Source: an uncultured Pseudanabaenaceae cyanobacterium (lineage in GTDB: Bacteria; Cyanobacteriota; Cyanobacteriia; PCC-9006; JAAUQQ01). Taken from it: DNA of 64,000 bases. Every line of letters begins with the position of its first letter. Position 1 is the stretch's first letter. The notes below the pieces were generated by a model. It did not search any database. It saw only the letters and a program-made list of their open reading frames with translations, and had not been told where the DNA came from. This document shows positions 37,109-46,611 of the stretch, piece by piece. The stretch lies in contig CALLAT010000112.1 in assembly GCA_938002085.1 (NCBI GenBank), forward strand, positions 23,688 to 87,687, written 5' to 3'. A program made the translations under genes and the position numbers.

Positions 37109-37449
37109 TGGGCTAGACTGGGCGCGACGGTAGCTATCCTACCGTTTTGCTGGCCTCCACTTTGGCTGGCACCCATTTCGTTAGCAGCCCTGAACGACCG
37201 AGTTTGCCCCCCTCCCGGTTGCCCCTCGTAAGGACGAGCCATTTTGGCTGGTCACTGTGTAACCGTTGTGCGGACAATTTCCGCTGCAGCTAAACGCAGG
37301 CCTTTGGCCGCTCTACTCAACCGCAATTCAGTCACGGTCTTGAAGTGAGACTGAGTCGAATCCTGAAGCGATTCCTGAATTGCTCCCTAGACAGGGTACG
37401 GATGAGCAGAGCCCATGCTGCCCGGACATTGTTTCTAAGTTCCCCTTCC
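37109..37449. other. Divergent intergenic region
   Basis: aroA and the small gene at 37450 diverge across this 341-bp stretch. No further gene or repeat is seen; the 35 extra codons of the track ORF starting at 37345 do not look coding. Confidence 0.45.
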
Positions 37450-37929
37450 ATGATCACTTACCCTCGTAAGCCGATTAGCTTGTCGCTAACGTCTTCTGAT
37501 CTTTGCCTCGATAACAAATTAGAAACAGCCGCAACGCTTTATCAGAAAGGCAATGATTGCTTTCACCTGTTGCTGACGGAGCCTGCTTTATCGGAGTTTG
37601 ATTTGCCGGGCTCTGGGGTTGCTACGGCGGCACAGCCTCGTTTGCTGTGGCTTGAGATATCACCTTACCGCTTGATCATGACCATGCAGAGCAACGGTCG
37701 CTTTAGCTATCGTCACTGGCTAGAGCGAGGGATCTACGGCATGAGCCGGTACTGGTTGCAGGATGAATCGTTAGGGCAAGGGGGACAGGTGAGGCTGCGA
37801 AACTTTACTCGCCAGTTGGAGTTTGATGGGGACCCGCTACCGACTTCTCTGTCTGTGGAGTATGAACTGTGGGCTAACCGCGTCCAGATGGGGCGCTATG
37901 CGCTGAATTTAGAAATTCATCACGACTAG
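37450..37929 (+). CDS. Conserved cyanobacterial protein of unknown function
   Basis: A 159-residue protein from the ATG at 37450 (MITYPRKPISLSLTSSDL). It is beta-strand-rich with aromatic residues (RLLWLEISPYRLIMTMQSNG, RFSYRHWLERGIYGMSRYWL) and a closing LSVEYELWANRVQMGRYAL strand; it may be a small barrel. It has no signal peptide or cysteine pair beyond two isolated Cys. It converges with the diguanylate cyclase gene, only 12 bp apart. Confidence 0.7.
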   Translation: MITYPRKPISLSLTSSDLCLDNKLETAATLYQKGNDCFHLLLTEPALSEFDLPGSGVATAAQPRLLWLEISPYRLIMTMQSNGRFSYRHWLERGIYGMSRYWLQDESLGQGGQVRLRNFTRQLEFDGDPLPTSLSVEYELWANRVQMGRYALNLEIHHD

Positions 37930-37941
37930 CCCTTGCGATCG

Positions 37942-38913
37942 CTAGCTGTAGACCACGACGCGATTTCGGCCACTTTGCTTGGCCTTTCTCAGGCATTGGT
38001 CCGCCCGCTCAAGCAGGGCGAGACCATCGGCATCATCACCTTCTCGTAGCTCGGAGACACCGACGCTGACGGTCAGAGAGAGCTCTAAGTCGTCATTGAT
38101 CGTGAAGGACTGCTGGCTGATGATTTGACAGAGACGGCGGGCAATATCGCCTGCTTCGTCGTGGGGCGTGTCGGCTAGGAGTACGACAAATTCTTCTCCG
38201 CCATAGCGAAACAAAGTGTCCTTGGCGCGGAGATTGTGGCGCAGGCGGGCAGAAAGCAGCTTGAGGGAGACATCGCCGACCAAATGGCCATAATTGTCAT
38301 TGATGCGCTTGAAGAAATCCAGGTCGAAGATTAAGAGGCAGAAGGGGCGATCGCCCTGCCTGGCGGCCTTAATTTGTCGAGGTAAATCCCAATCCAGCGC
38401 CCGGCGATTGTTGAGCTCTGTGAGGGGGTCCACCAAGGCGATGGTGGAAAGTAGGTCATTCGTTTGAACGAGATCCCGATAGCGATTAGCAGATTGGAGA
38501 CCAATCTTGAGCTGCGCCTTGAGTAGAAGACTGTAAGGCGCATCCAGCTGAAATCGCTGTTGATTAAAATTTCCATCAACATTGAGATATGCATCGGCCC
38601 CAAGCTCTAAAGCTTGGGTTTTCTGATGTAATTGGGTCGCAGTCTCATGGTTTAGACCGGGCTCACATCCCGCCACTAGAAGGCTATAGAACCATTGAAA
38701 ATTACTACGGTTTTGAAGGTTGAGACAACTTTGGGCAAGGCTTAAGCGATCACCTTGGATGATCACAAAATCTGGAGCTTGGGCTTGCATGGACAGCCCT
38801 GCTTCCATGGCATTTTGGGCCAGAACGATTGCGCTGGAGGTCAAAGGTTGAAGTTGCGTCTGGATCATCCGACCAAAGGCGGGATGACCCACAATTAAAA
38901 TGGAATGCTCCAT
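37942..38913 (-). CDS. Diguanylate cyclase with degenerate receiver domain
   Basis: A 323-residue protein. Residues 1-125 resemble a response-regulator receiver fold (HSILIVGHPAFGRMI), but the strand that should carry the phosphorylated Asp reads FVIIQGDR, so phosphorylation is doubtful. Residues about 155-323 form a GGDEF domain (DPLTELNNRRALDWD, FDLDFFKRINDNYGH, RYGGEEFVVLL) that makes cyclic di-GMP. The RAKD motif upstream of GGEEF is the product-inhibition I-site. The lack of a DNA-binding or membrane part points to a cytosolic enzyme. Confidence 0.92.
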   Translation of the reverse strand: MEHSILIVGHPAFGRMIQTQLQPLTSSAIVLAQNAMEAGLSMQAQAPDFVIIQGDRLSLAQSCLNLQNRSNFQWFYSLLVAGCEPGLNHETATQLHQKTQALELGADAYLNVDGNFNQQRFQLDAPYSLLLKAQLKIGLQSANRYRDLVQTNDLLSTIALVDPLTELNNRRALDWDLPRQIKAARQGDRPFCLLIFDLDFFKRINDNYGHLVGDVSLKLLSARLRHNLRAKDTLFRYGGEEFVVLLADTPHDEAGDIARRLCQIISQQSFTINDDLELSLTVSVGVSELREGDDADGLALLERADQCLRKAKQSGRNRVVVYS

Positions 38914-39531
38914 GGGGGCTCAAGGCGATGCAGAGGCTATAAACACGCGCTTTGGAGCACTGTAGGGCTTAAGTCTTAGATATGGACTCAAGGCATTACT
39001 GGTCGTAATACCTAGATAGACACTATCTATGGGGACCTAAGAAGATGCTGAGGCACGGAGGTTAAATCACGAGGGGACAAAGCAGTTGAATTTTGAACCC
39101 CAGGTTAGCGATCCTAGTCGGAATACAAATTCCTTCCCTGACGAAAGAATCGATATTTTCACTACTTCATCTACCCTTCATATACATCCGGAGAATTGAT
39201 AGAACTTGCGAACATTCCTGAGAATTTCCTTCTCAGGGAAATGCATGTCTTGCAAATCGAACTGTTCCATTGTGATGGCAAAGTCCTTACTTGGAGATTT
39301 GTCCGGTGTTGAACAGGCGTCAGCTGTATCAGTCAATTGCGGTGACTGATACAGCTGCTTCAAGGGCTGAAGCACCTTGTATATATGCTCTCCAGCTTAT
39401 AGCTTTGACGCCTTAGGTTCATGAATAGAGACGATTTACCTTGGGTGCAGGGATTTACCCCCTACAGAATGCTCAATTGCCTTACATAATAGAAACCACT
39501 GTAAATTTTTTCCTCCGCTTCTTTACTTCCC
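38914..39531. other. 618-bp intergenic region upstream of alaS
   Basis: It contains a perfect 15-bp inverted repeat (39321-39357, listed separately) and the minus-strand ORF 39178-39375 (65 aa), which overlaps the hairpin and is not convincing. The rest is AT-rich and should hold the promoters of alaS and of the diguanylate cyclase gene. Confidence 0.45.
39321..39357. repeat. Perfect 15-bp hairpin followed by a second small hairpin
   Basis: CAGCTGTATCAGTCA and its exact reverse complement are separated by ATTGCGG; GCTTCAAGGGCTGAAGC follows at 39356-39372 as a second stem. There is no poly-T tract. It lies about 175 bp upstream of alaS. It may be part of a small RNA, a 5'-UTR structure or a regulatory site. 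Confidence 0.55.
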
Positions 39532-42165
39532 ATGGCTACCCCCCTCAGCGGCGACCAGATTCGGCAGACCTTCCTCAGCTTTTATGAAGCGAAGGCCCAT
39601 AAGCAGCTGCCGAGCGCGTCTCTGGTGCCTGAGGATCCTACGGTGTTGCTGACGATCGCGGGAATGCTCCAGTTCAAACCCATATTCCTGGGTCAGCGCA
39701 AGGCTGAGGTGGACCGGGCAACGACGTCCCAGAAATGTATTCGCACCAATGACATTGAGAATGTGGGGCGCACGGCTCGCCACCATACTTTCTTTGAAAT
39801 GCTGGGGAATTTCAGTTTCGGTGACTACTTTAAGAAGGAAGCGATCGCCTGGGCCTGGGAGCTGTCTACTGAAGTGCTGAAGCTGCCCGTTGAGAATCTG
39901 GTGGTGAGCGTCTTTGAAACCGACGACGAAGCCTACGACATTTGGAAGAATGACATTGGCGTTCGGGAGACCCACATTCGCCGCATGGGCGAAGCGGATA
40001 ACTTCTGGAAGTCTGGCCCGACAGGCCCCTGTGGCCCCTGTTCGGAGATGTACTACGACTTTTATCCCGAGCGCGGCGATAAGGATATCGATTTAGAAGA
40101 CGACAGTCGCTTTATCGAGTTCTACAACCTGGTGTTCATGCAGTACAACCGGGATGACGAGGGTGAGTTGACCCCCCTGGCCAAGCAGAACATTGATACA
40201 GGGATGGGTCTGGAGCGCATGGCCCAGATTTTGCAGGGCAAGCCGAATAACTATGAAACGGACCTGATTTTCCCAATCATTGAGGCAGCTTCCAAAATCT
40301 CTGGTCTCCACTATGAGAAGTGCGATGAGAGCCAGAAGACTTCCTATAAGGTGATTGGCGATCACATTCGCGCAGTGAGTCACCTGATTACGGATGGTGT
40401 GGTGGCGTCAAATCTGGGCCGGGGCTATATTCTGCGGCAGTTGATTCGCCGGACGGTGCGTCATGGCCGTTTGCTGGGCATTGACCGGCCTTTCACCGCT
40501 GAGTTGGTGGAAAGCGCGATCGCTCTCATGGAGGACACCTACCCAGCCCTGCGAGAGCGTGAGAAAACTATCAAAGATGCCCTCGTTTTTGAAGAAAAGC
40601 AGTTCCTCAAGACGCTAGAGCGCGGCGAGAAGCTGCTGGCCGATGAAATCGCCAAGTTGAAGAAGGCGAAGAAGAAAGTGATCTCTGGCCCGGTGGCGTT
40701 CAAGCTCTTCGCAACCTATGGTTTCCCAGTGGAACTGACCCAGGAGATTGCTGAGGAACAGGGCTACAGCGTCGATTTACCTGGCTTCCGTGAGGAGATG
40801 GAGGTTCACTCCGGTCTCTCCAACGCTAAGGGGGATATTGACCTAACCCAGCAGTCCGATATGAAGAAGCTGGCGGCGCGGACAGAGGCCACAGCCTTTA
40901 GCGGCTATAGCGAGGTTCAGGGCACTGCGACAGTGACTGACTTGTTTGTTGAGGAGCAACAGGTTGAGGTGGCCGAGGCTGGGGCTGCGGTGCAGTTAGT
41001 GCTGGATGGCACGCCATTTTATGCGGAGTCTGGGGGGCAGATTGGCGATCGCGGCTATCTCTCCAGCGATGACCTCATCGTCCGCATTGACGATGTTCAA
41101 AAAGAAGGCAGCACCTTTGTTCATAAGGGCCACGTGGAACGAGGCTCCCTCAAGGTCGGCGATAGCGTCAACGCCCAAGTGGATCGCGCTTGCCGTCGTC
41201 GTGCCCAGGCCAATCACAGTGCGACTCACCTGCTCCAAGCTGCGCTGAAGCAACTGGTGGATGACAGCATCTCCCAGGCTGGCTCCCTAGTGAACTTTGA
41301 CCGCCTACGCTTTGACTTCAACCTCAACCGGGCCCTGACGCCTGAGGAGCTGGAGCAAGTCGAAGCCCTGATCAATACCTGGATTTCCGAGGCCCACGGC
41401 GCTGACATTGCCGAGATGCCCATTGCTGATGCCAAGGCCAAGGGGGCTACAGCGATGTTTGGTGAGAAGTATGGTGACACTGTACGGGTGGTGGATTTCC
41501 CTGGGGTATCCATGGAGCTGTGCGGCGGCATCCATGTGGGTAACACGGCGGAGATTGGCGTGTTTAAGCTGATTTCTGAGACGGGAATTTCCTCGGGCGT
41601 GCGACGGATTGAGGCGGTGTCGGGTCCGGCGGTGCTGGACTATTTGAACGTGCGCGATGGCGTTGTTAAGGAGCTGGGGGCAAGGTTTAAGGCTAAGCCT
41701 GAGGAGATTGCCGATCGCGTGACTTCGATTCAGGAGGAGCTGAAGGCGGCCCAGAAGGAGCTGGCTGGGGTGAAGTCTCAATTGGCGATCGCCAAGTCCG
41801 ATAGCCTCCTGGCCGAAGCGAAAGACATCGGCAAGTTCAAAGCCCTCGTGGCCCAAATGGATGGCGTTGACCCCAAGTCGCTGCAAACAGCGGCGGAGCG
41901 GATGCTGCAAAAGCTGGGCGAGAACGGTGCTGTGGTGCTGGGCTCTGATGTGGGCGAAGGCAAAGTTAGCCTCGTTGCAGCTTTTACCAAGCCTGTAAAT
42001 GAAGCGGGCTTGCAGGCTGGCAAGTTCATCGGCGGCATCGCCAAGATTTGCGGCGGTGGCGGCGGTGGACGCCCCAACTTTGCCCAGGCCGGTGGCCGCG
42101 ACGCCAGCAAGCTGCCTGAGGCAATGGAAACTGCGCAGAAGCAGCTTAAAGAGGCCTTGAGCTAG
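39532..42165 (+). CDS. alaS: Alanyl-tRNA synthetase
   Basis: An 877-residue class II synthetase that charges tRNA-Ala. The catalytic domain opens with IRQTFLSFYEAKAHKQLPSASLVPEDPTVLLT and includes TSQKCIRTNDIENVG and GMGLERMAQ. The editing domain carries the metal-binding HxxxH as NHSATHLL and the CGG(I)HVGNTAEIG motif. A C-Ala domain with a coiled coil and the Gly-rich GGGGGGRPNFAQAGG closes it. The length is normal. A terminator hairpin lies between it and ggt. Confidence 0.97.
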   Translation: MATPLSGDQIRQTFLSFYEAKAHKQLPSASLVPEDPTVLLTIAGMLQFKPIFLGQRKAEVDRATTSQKCIRTNDIENVGRTARHHTFFEMLGNFSFGDYFKKEAIAWAWELSTEVLKLPVENLVVSVFETDDEAYDIWKNDIGVRETHIRRMGEADNFWKSGPTGPCGPCSEMYYDFYPERGDKDIDLEDDSRFIEFYNLVFMQYNRDDEGELTPLAKQNIDTGMGLERMAQILQGKPNNYETDLIFPIIEAASKISGLHYEKCDESQKTSYKVIGDHIRAVSHLITDGVVASNLGRGYILRQLIRRTVRHGRLLGIDRPFTAELVESAIALMEDTYPALREREKTIKDALVFEEKQFLKTLERGEKLLADEIAKLKKAKKKVISGPVAFKLFATYGFPVELTQEIAEEQGYSVDLPGFREEMEVHSGLSNAKGDIDLTQQSDMKKLAARTEATAFSGYSEVQGTATVTDLFVEEQQVEVAEAGAAVQLVLDGTPFYAESGGQIGDRGYLSSDDLIVRIDDVQKEGSTFVHKGHVERGSLKVGDSVNAQVDRACRRRAQANHSATHLLQAALKQLVDDSISQAGSLVNFDRLRFDFNLNRALTPEELEQVEALINTWISEAHGADIAEMPIADAKAKGATAMFGEKYGDTVRVVDFPGVSMELCGGIHVGNTAEIGVFKLISETGISSGVRRIEAVSGPAVLDYLNVRDGVVKELGARFKAKPEEIADRVTSIQEELKAAQKELAGVKSQLAIAKSDSLLAEAKDIGKFKALVAQMDGVDPKSLQTAAERMLQKLGENGAVVLGSDVGEGKVSLVAAFTKPVNEAGLQAGKFIGGIAKICGGGGGGRPNFAQAGGRDASKLPEAMETAQKQLKEALS

Positions 42166-42198
42166 TACCTCACAGTCGGAGCTGCTGAAGGATGCTGG

Positions 42199-42229
42199 AC
42201 ACCAGGTACTTTGGGAAGGTACCTGGTGT
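42199..42229 (+). terminator. Terminator hairpin after alaS
   Basis: ACACCAGGTAC and GTACCTGGTGT form an 11-bp stem with a nine-base loop, followed by TTGTGTTTG. It shows that the track ORF beginning at 42211 inside this hairpin is not the real ggt start. Confidence 0.75.
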
Positions 42230-42246
42230 TTGTGTTTGCCGCTGCT

Positions 42247-43827
42247 ATGGTTCCAGTAAAAATTTCCCGAACTTCTGGTGCTATCGCTGCTGGCCACCCC
42301 GCCACAGCTAAAGCGGGCCGCATCATCCTTGAACAAGGCGGCAATGCCTTCGATGCTGCCGTTGCTGCCAGCCTCGCCGCCTGCGTCGTCGAGCCTATGC
42401 TCACCTCCCTCGGCGGCGGCGGCTTTCTGCTGGCTCACCCTGCTGAGGGCAAGCCCGTCCTATTCGACTTCTTCACCCAGACGCCCCAGAAGAAGCAAGC
42501 TGATCTAGATTTTCGCGAAGTCCAAGTTGATTTTGGGGACGCCACCCAGGATTTCCATGTGGGCCTGGGCAGTATTGCAGTGCCGGGGCAGATCGCAGGA
42601 CTATTTCGCGTTCACGAGCGGCTGGGGCGGCTGCCGATTAAAGAGGTGTTTGCCCCCGCGATCGCCCTCGCCCGAAGCGGTGTCATCCTCAACCGCTTCC
42701 AGGCCTACTGTATTAAAATCCTTGTCCCTATCCTCACGCTTGAAGCTGAAGGCCGAGACATCTATCAGCCCCAGGGCAAGGTTGTGGCAGAAGGCGATTG
42801 TCTCCACCTTCCTCAACAGGCCGCTGTGCTGGAGCAACTGGCCGATGAAGGTCCAGGTTTGTTCTATCGAGGAGAGTTGGGGGAACAACTGGTAAAAGCT
42901 TGTGCCGATCAGGGCGGGCTGATCACTCAAGCCGATTTGGAACAGTATGACGTGGTGGAGCGATCGCCCCTCAGCTTCAGCTACCGCAACCACCAGCTCC
43001 TCACTAACCCACCTCCCAGCTCCGGAGGTGCCCTCATTGCCTTTGCCCTGGCCTTGCTCGAAGATTCTGACCTGCAACGCTTTGGCAGTCCAGTTCATCT
43101 GAAGGCCTTGGTCCAGGCTATGCGGCTGACAAACCTGGCCCGCAAGGACGGCTATGACGAGCAGATCTACGATCCAACCGTGGCGGAACGCTTCCTCTCC
43201 CAGCCTCACCTTGAGCAATATCGTTTGCAGATGCTGAACCAACTCAGCGGTAATCTGCCACCTGATGCCAAGCTGGGCAGCACCACCCACATCAGCGTCA
43301 TCGACGGCGAGGGCAATGCCGCCAGTGTCACTGCCTCCAATGGTGAGGGCAGTAGCTACTTCATTCCGGGAACGGGCATCATGCTCAACAACATGTTGGG
43401 CGAAGCAGACCTCAATCCCCAGGGCTTTCACCAATGGCAACCCAACCGACGGCTATCGTCGATGATGGCTCCGACCTTGGTGATTGATGGAGGGAAGCCG
43501 ACGCTCTGTTTGGGCTCCGGTGGCTCTAACCGCATTCGCACGGCGATTCTTCAGGCGTTGCTGAACAAACTGGATTTAGGCATGCCTCTGTCGGATGCCG
43601 TGGAAGTCCCTCGGGTTCACTGGGAGAACAGTATCTTGAACTGGGAGCCGGGATGGGATGGAGAGGCGATCTCAGCTTGCTCTCGCCCCGACGAAACCGT
43701 CATTCCCTGGTCAGCTCCCAACATGTTCTTTGGCGGGGTCCATGGGGTTGGTTGGAATGGTGCCCAAGGCTTTGAAGCGGTGGGCGATTCCCGTCGCTGC
43801 GGTGCATTTGAAGTCGTGGACGGTTGA
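42247..43827 (+). CDS. ggt: Gamma-glutamyltransferase family protein
   Basis: A 526-residue Ntn-hydrolase proenzyme that cleaves glutathione and gamma-glutamyl amides. The ATG at 42247 (MVPVKISRTSGAIAAGHP) avoids the terminator. Conserved segments are GGNAFDAAVAASLAACVVEP, LTSLGGGGFLL, NPPPSSGGALIAFAL and the autocleavage and nucleophile region GSTTHISVIDGEGNA, where the first Thr of TTH should become the N-terminal catalytic residue. A typical export signal is not evident, so location is uncertain. LCLGSGGSNRIRT near the C-terminus is also family-typical. Confidence 0.9.
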   Translation: MVPVKISRTSGAIAAGHPATAKAGRIILEQGGNAFDAAVAASLAACVVEPMLTSLGGGGFLLAHPAEGKPVLFDFFTQTPQKKQADLDFREVQVDFGDATQDFHVGLGSIAVPGQIAGLFRVHERLGRLPIKEVFAPAIALARSGVILNRFQAYCIKILVPILTLEAEGRDIYQPQGKVVAEGDCLHLPQQAAVLEQLADEGPGLFYRGELGEQLVKACADQGGLITQADLEQYDVVERSPLSFSYRNHQLLTNPPPSSGGALIAFALALLEDSDLQRFGSPVHLKALVQAMRLTNLARKDGYDEQIYDPTVAERFLSQPHLEQYRLQMLNQLSGNLPPDAKLGSTTHISVIDGEGNAASVTASNGEGSSYFIPGTGIMLNNMLGEADLNPQGFHQWQPNRRLSSMMAPTLVIDGGKPTLCLGSGGSNRIRTAILQALLNKLDLGMPLSDAVEVPRVHWENSILNWEPGWDGEAISACSRPDETVIPWSAPNMFFGGVHGVGWNGAQGFEAVGDSRRCGAFEVVDG

Positions 43828-43830
43828 GAT

Positions 43831-44325
43831 TTACCAAGTCTGCAACTGTCCTTGGGTCGCATCCTCGGGGTATCCCGTCTTTGACTTTGGATCAAAAGCC
43901 AACTCATAGACCGTGGCAGGTTCGCCAGCGACATGGTCCTTACCCATGGCATCTTTGCTCGCCACAATCAAGGTTTCCCAGTCCGAATCGCTGGCTTCCG
44001 AGCCCAAGCGCACATGGACATTGCGAATATCTGAAACCAGCTTGAGGCGATTGCCGCGATTTTCAAACACCAGCATGGTGCAGCCCTGCCCAGTGCAAAG
44101 CGTTGGCTCATCCCAGATGTAGACCATTACGTCATCTAGGTGGTCACCATTGAGATCATCTAGGGACGTAGACATGCGAGCTAAATTATTGTCGCCACCT
44201 TGAGCTTTGACGTAGCGCTTGGCTAGGTCCATCGCATCGTTGTGAATGGCCCGATCATCGAGGGGATCGCTACAGCCGGTGAGCATGAGCGTTAGGGCTG
44301 ACAAAGAGAACAGCAGCTTTCGCAT
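43831..44325 (-). CDS. Putative lipoprotein of unknown function
   Basis: A 164-residue protein with a lipoprotein signal (MRKLLFSLSALTLMLTGCSD; lipobox LTGC, Cys18). The mature part contains DLNGDHLDDVMVYIWDE, which looks like an FG-GAP or calcium-binding-type DxNxD loop, and a pair of Cys in LCTGQGC. It is likely anchored at the outer or plasma membrane facing the periplasm. The 3' end converges on ggt, three bases apart. The function is unknown. Confidence 0.75.
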   Translation of the reverse strand: MRKLLFSLSALTLMLTGCSDPLDDRAIHNDAMDLAKRYVKAQGGDNNLARMSTSLDDLNGDHLDDVMVYIWDEPTLCTGQGCTMLVFENRGNRLKLVSDIRNVHVRLGSEASDSDWETLIVASKDAMGKDHVAGEPATVYELAFDPKSKTGYPEDATQGQLQTW

Positions 44326-44716
44326 GTTGGGTCAGATGGCAGGTCTATTGTCATCATTCCCCAACTAATAGGCGGCTCTATATTCTTTGCCCGAACCTTA
44401 TAAGTCAGTCTTCATAATGCTTTGAGAGGATTAAGGCAGTCATTCTGAGTGAGCCCGTCCGTCAGTGAAATTGCTTGGGAATCGTGGGTTCAGCTTGAAC
44501 TTTATGCATTTTCCGCTTTGGGCTGATTTGCTACTCGTATTTTGTCACGAATGAACTTAAGGCTTGTTTATCCCTGCCTGGGGGCGATCTAAGGCTTTTC
44601 TCTGGCGATCGCAAAAAGCACGAGTATCCGCAGATACAGTTCCATCTGAATGGAGACGATTCTATAAAACCTATCGGTTTCGCAATGTAGGCGATTCCTT
44701 CCGTTACAGGTTTTCT
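44326..44716. other. Divergent promoter region for the lipoprotein and resB genes
   Basis: This 391-bp stretch has no coding-like frame; the 51 extra codons in the track ORF starting at 44564 lie upstream of the natural ResB start. No clear Fnr- or NtcA-type palindrome was found by eye. Confidence 0.45.
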
Positions 44717-46564
44717 ATGGTTGCCTCATCCCGCAATGTCCATCCCAAAATCCTGAAGCAGTTTCAACATCTGTTGGGCTCTATTCAGTTAGCTGTGCCA
44801 TTGTTGGTGGCCATCATTGGTGTTTTGGTTGGGGCGACATTTTATGAGTCTCAGGTGGGGTCGCCCACCGTTCAAAACCTGATTTATAAGAGCCATTGGT
44901 TTGGGGCCTTGATGTTTTTGCTGGCGGTGAATCTGTCGGTGTCGGCCCTCTCTCGCTATCCCTGGCGCGGTCCTCGCAAGATAGGTTTTGCCCTGACCCA
45001 CTTTGGCTTGGTGGTCTTGATTGCGGGCTCGGCTGCGGTGATTCACATCAGCACGGAGGGGATGCTGCTGGTGCGGACGGACCAGGGCGCGAACCGTTTG
45101 GTGCGGGTGGAGGGCGAGTTGCTGGATTTTGTGGGGCCAGAGGGGCAAGAGCAGCAATTCAATCTATTTATCAAGCCAGATAATACGGTTTCGCCTAGCC
45201 AGGCCGGCGACTTAGAGCTGCTGCGCTATGGCGAGAATGTGATTACGACGACGAATTTTGTTGAGCAAGGGGAGGTAGCGAATTCGGCGGTGAAGTTGCA
45301 GTTGCAGAGCGATCGCATGAACCAAACCCTGGAGCGCTGGCTGGCAGTTGCGCCAGCATCCTATAGCGAAGTCTCGGTTGGTCCAGCAACCCTGCAAGTC
45401 CAGCAGGCCCAGTCCGAAGCTGAACTAAAAGCCATGCTGGCTGCACCACCTAAGGCGGGCGACATTCCCAAGTTCGGCACCCTGTTGCTGGATTCGGGTA
45501 AAACTATTGATGTGGAGCAAAGCCAGGGACAGCTGATTGAGCTACCCGGTGGCGCTGACATGGTCATCACCCAAGTTTGGCCAGACTTCCGTCTCAACAG
45601 TGACAACCGGCCTGAAACGGCTTCTGAACAATTCAATAACCCCGTGCTTCAGGTCGCTTTGCGGGATGGAGAAAAAGAAGCCCGCTGGTTTGTCTTTGCC
45701 GAAGGCGGTTTTGAGCCGGTCAAGACGACGGTGGCGGGTGAGCCTTTGGATGCAAAGGCGTTGGGATTGGCCAATCTCAGTTATGAGGTTCAGCCCCAAC
45801 CGTTAGAGGACTACTTCCGAGTTGTCATTGCACCGGATGGGAGCCGCTTCTACGCTGCCAACTCTTCTAAAGGCTTCAAGTCTGGCCCCTTTGAGGCGGG
45901 CGAAGCCGTCACTCCCGGCTGGGCAGACTTCCGCATTAGCCTGGCGGACAGCCTCGACCATGCCGTGATTAATCGCGAGGTGGTAGAGGTCCCAGAAGAT
46001 GAAGGCTTGCAGGGTGAACCTGCCCTGCTAGTCCAAACGCCCGATGGTTCTCAGCAGTGGCTGCCCTGGGGCGAGGCCACGACTCTTAGTGATGCTGACG
46101 GAGACTATTACGCATCCTTTAGCGCTCAGATGCTGGAGTTGCCCTTTGGGGTCAAGCTGGAAGACTTCATTGTCGAGCGCAACGAAGGCAGTGAATCGGT
46201 GGCGATGTGGACGAGCCAAATTCGCCTGGATGATGCTCAAGCAGGTCCTCAAGAGAGCCGTCGCGTTTGGATGAACCACCCCACTTGGTACCAGGGCTGG
46301 AAAATTGCCCAGGCTTCTTGGAATCCCGGAGATCTCAACCAGTCCACCCTGCAAGTGAAGCGAGAGCCCTGGTGGGTGACGGGGCTGACCTGGTTGGGCT
46401 CGTTGATGGTGGTTGTGGGTACAGCAGTCATCTTCTACGGTCGCAGTGCGATGAAGAATCTCAAGGCTGCGTTGCCGGAGGAGAAAGATGAAGCGGTTAG
46501 CGCCGAGGCTGCCGCTGTGCCGTCGGCTCAGGCGAAGGGGCTTGATGCTCCGTTGTCGGTTTAG
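44717..46564 (+). CDS. ResB/Ccs1-like cytochrome c biogenesis protein
   Basis: A 615-residue membrane protein from the ATG at 44717 (MVASSRNVHPKILKQF). TM segments lie at about residues 20-40 (LAVPLLVAIIGVLVGATFY), 60-80 and 90-115 (FALTHFGLVVLIAGSAAVIH), then a long extracytoplasmic domain of about 460 residues and a final TM at about 560-580 ending in a charged tail. This is the System II ResB layout, which with ResC/CcsA presents haem to apocytochromes. It is longer than the usual cyanobacterial Ccs1 and resembles ResB proteins linked to multihaem cytochromes in other phyla (inference). It is followed 47 bp later by the ResC-like gene. Confidence 0.8.
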   Translation: MVASSRNVHPKILKQFQHLLGSIQLAVPLLVAIIGVLVGATFYESQVGSPTVQNLIYKSHWFGALMFLLAVNLSVSALSRYPWRGPRKIGFALTHFGLVVLIAGSAAVIHISTEGMLLVRTDQGANRLVRVEGELLDFVGPEGQEQQFNLFIKPDNTVSPSQAGDLELLRYGENVITTTNFVEQGEVANSAVKLQLQSDRMNQTLERWLAVAPASYSEVSVGPATLQVQQAQSEAELKAMLAAPPKAGDIPKFGTLLLDSGKTIDVEQSQGQLIELPGGADMVITQVWPDFRLNSDNRPETASEQFNNPVLQVALRDGEKEARWFVFAEGGFEPVKTTVAGEPLDAKALGLANLSYEVQPQPLEDYFRVVIAPDGSRFYAANSSKGFKSGPFEAGEAVTPGWADFRISLADSLDHAVINREVVEVPEDEGLQGEPALLVQTPDGSQQWLPWGEATTLSDADGDYYASFSAQMLELPFGVKLEDFIVERNEGSESVAMWTSQIRLDDAQAGPQESRRVWMNHPTWYQGWKIAQASWNPGDLNQSTLQVKREPWWVTGLTWLGSLMVVVGTAVIFYGRSAMKNLKAALPEEKDEAVSAEAAAVPSAQAKGLDAPLSV

Positions 46565-46611
46565 GGCAGATCGCTGATTGGTTTGGCTACAGGTTTTGTT
46601 TTCAGTCCCTT

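Noticed and set aside
39178-39375. 65-aa minus-strand ORF upstream of alaS
   Set aside because: It overlaps the perfect hairpin, and its sequence is not convincingly protein-like. Kept only as part of the intergenic note.
41305-42438. 377-aa minus-strand ORF over alaS and the ggt start
   Set aside because: It is antisense to two clear genes, Leu/His/Arg-rich and without a recognisable motif; a shadow of GC-rich coding DNA.
42601-43440. 279-aa minus-strand ORF inside ggt
   Set aside because: Antisense to well-conserved gamma-glutamyltransferase sequence; no protein-like features.
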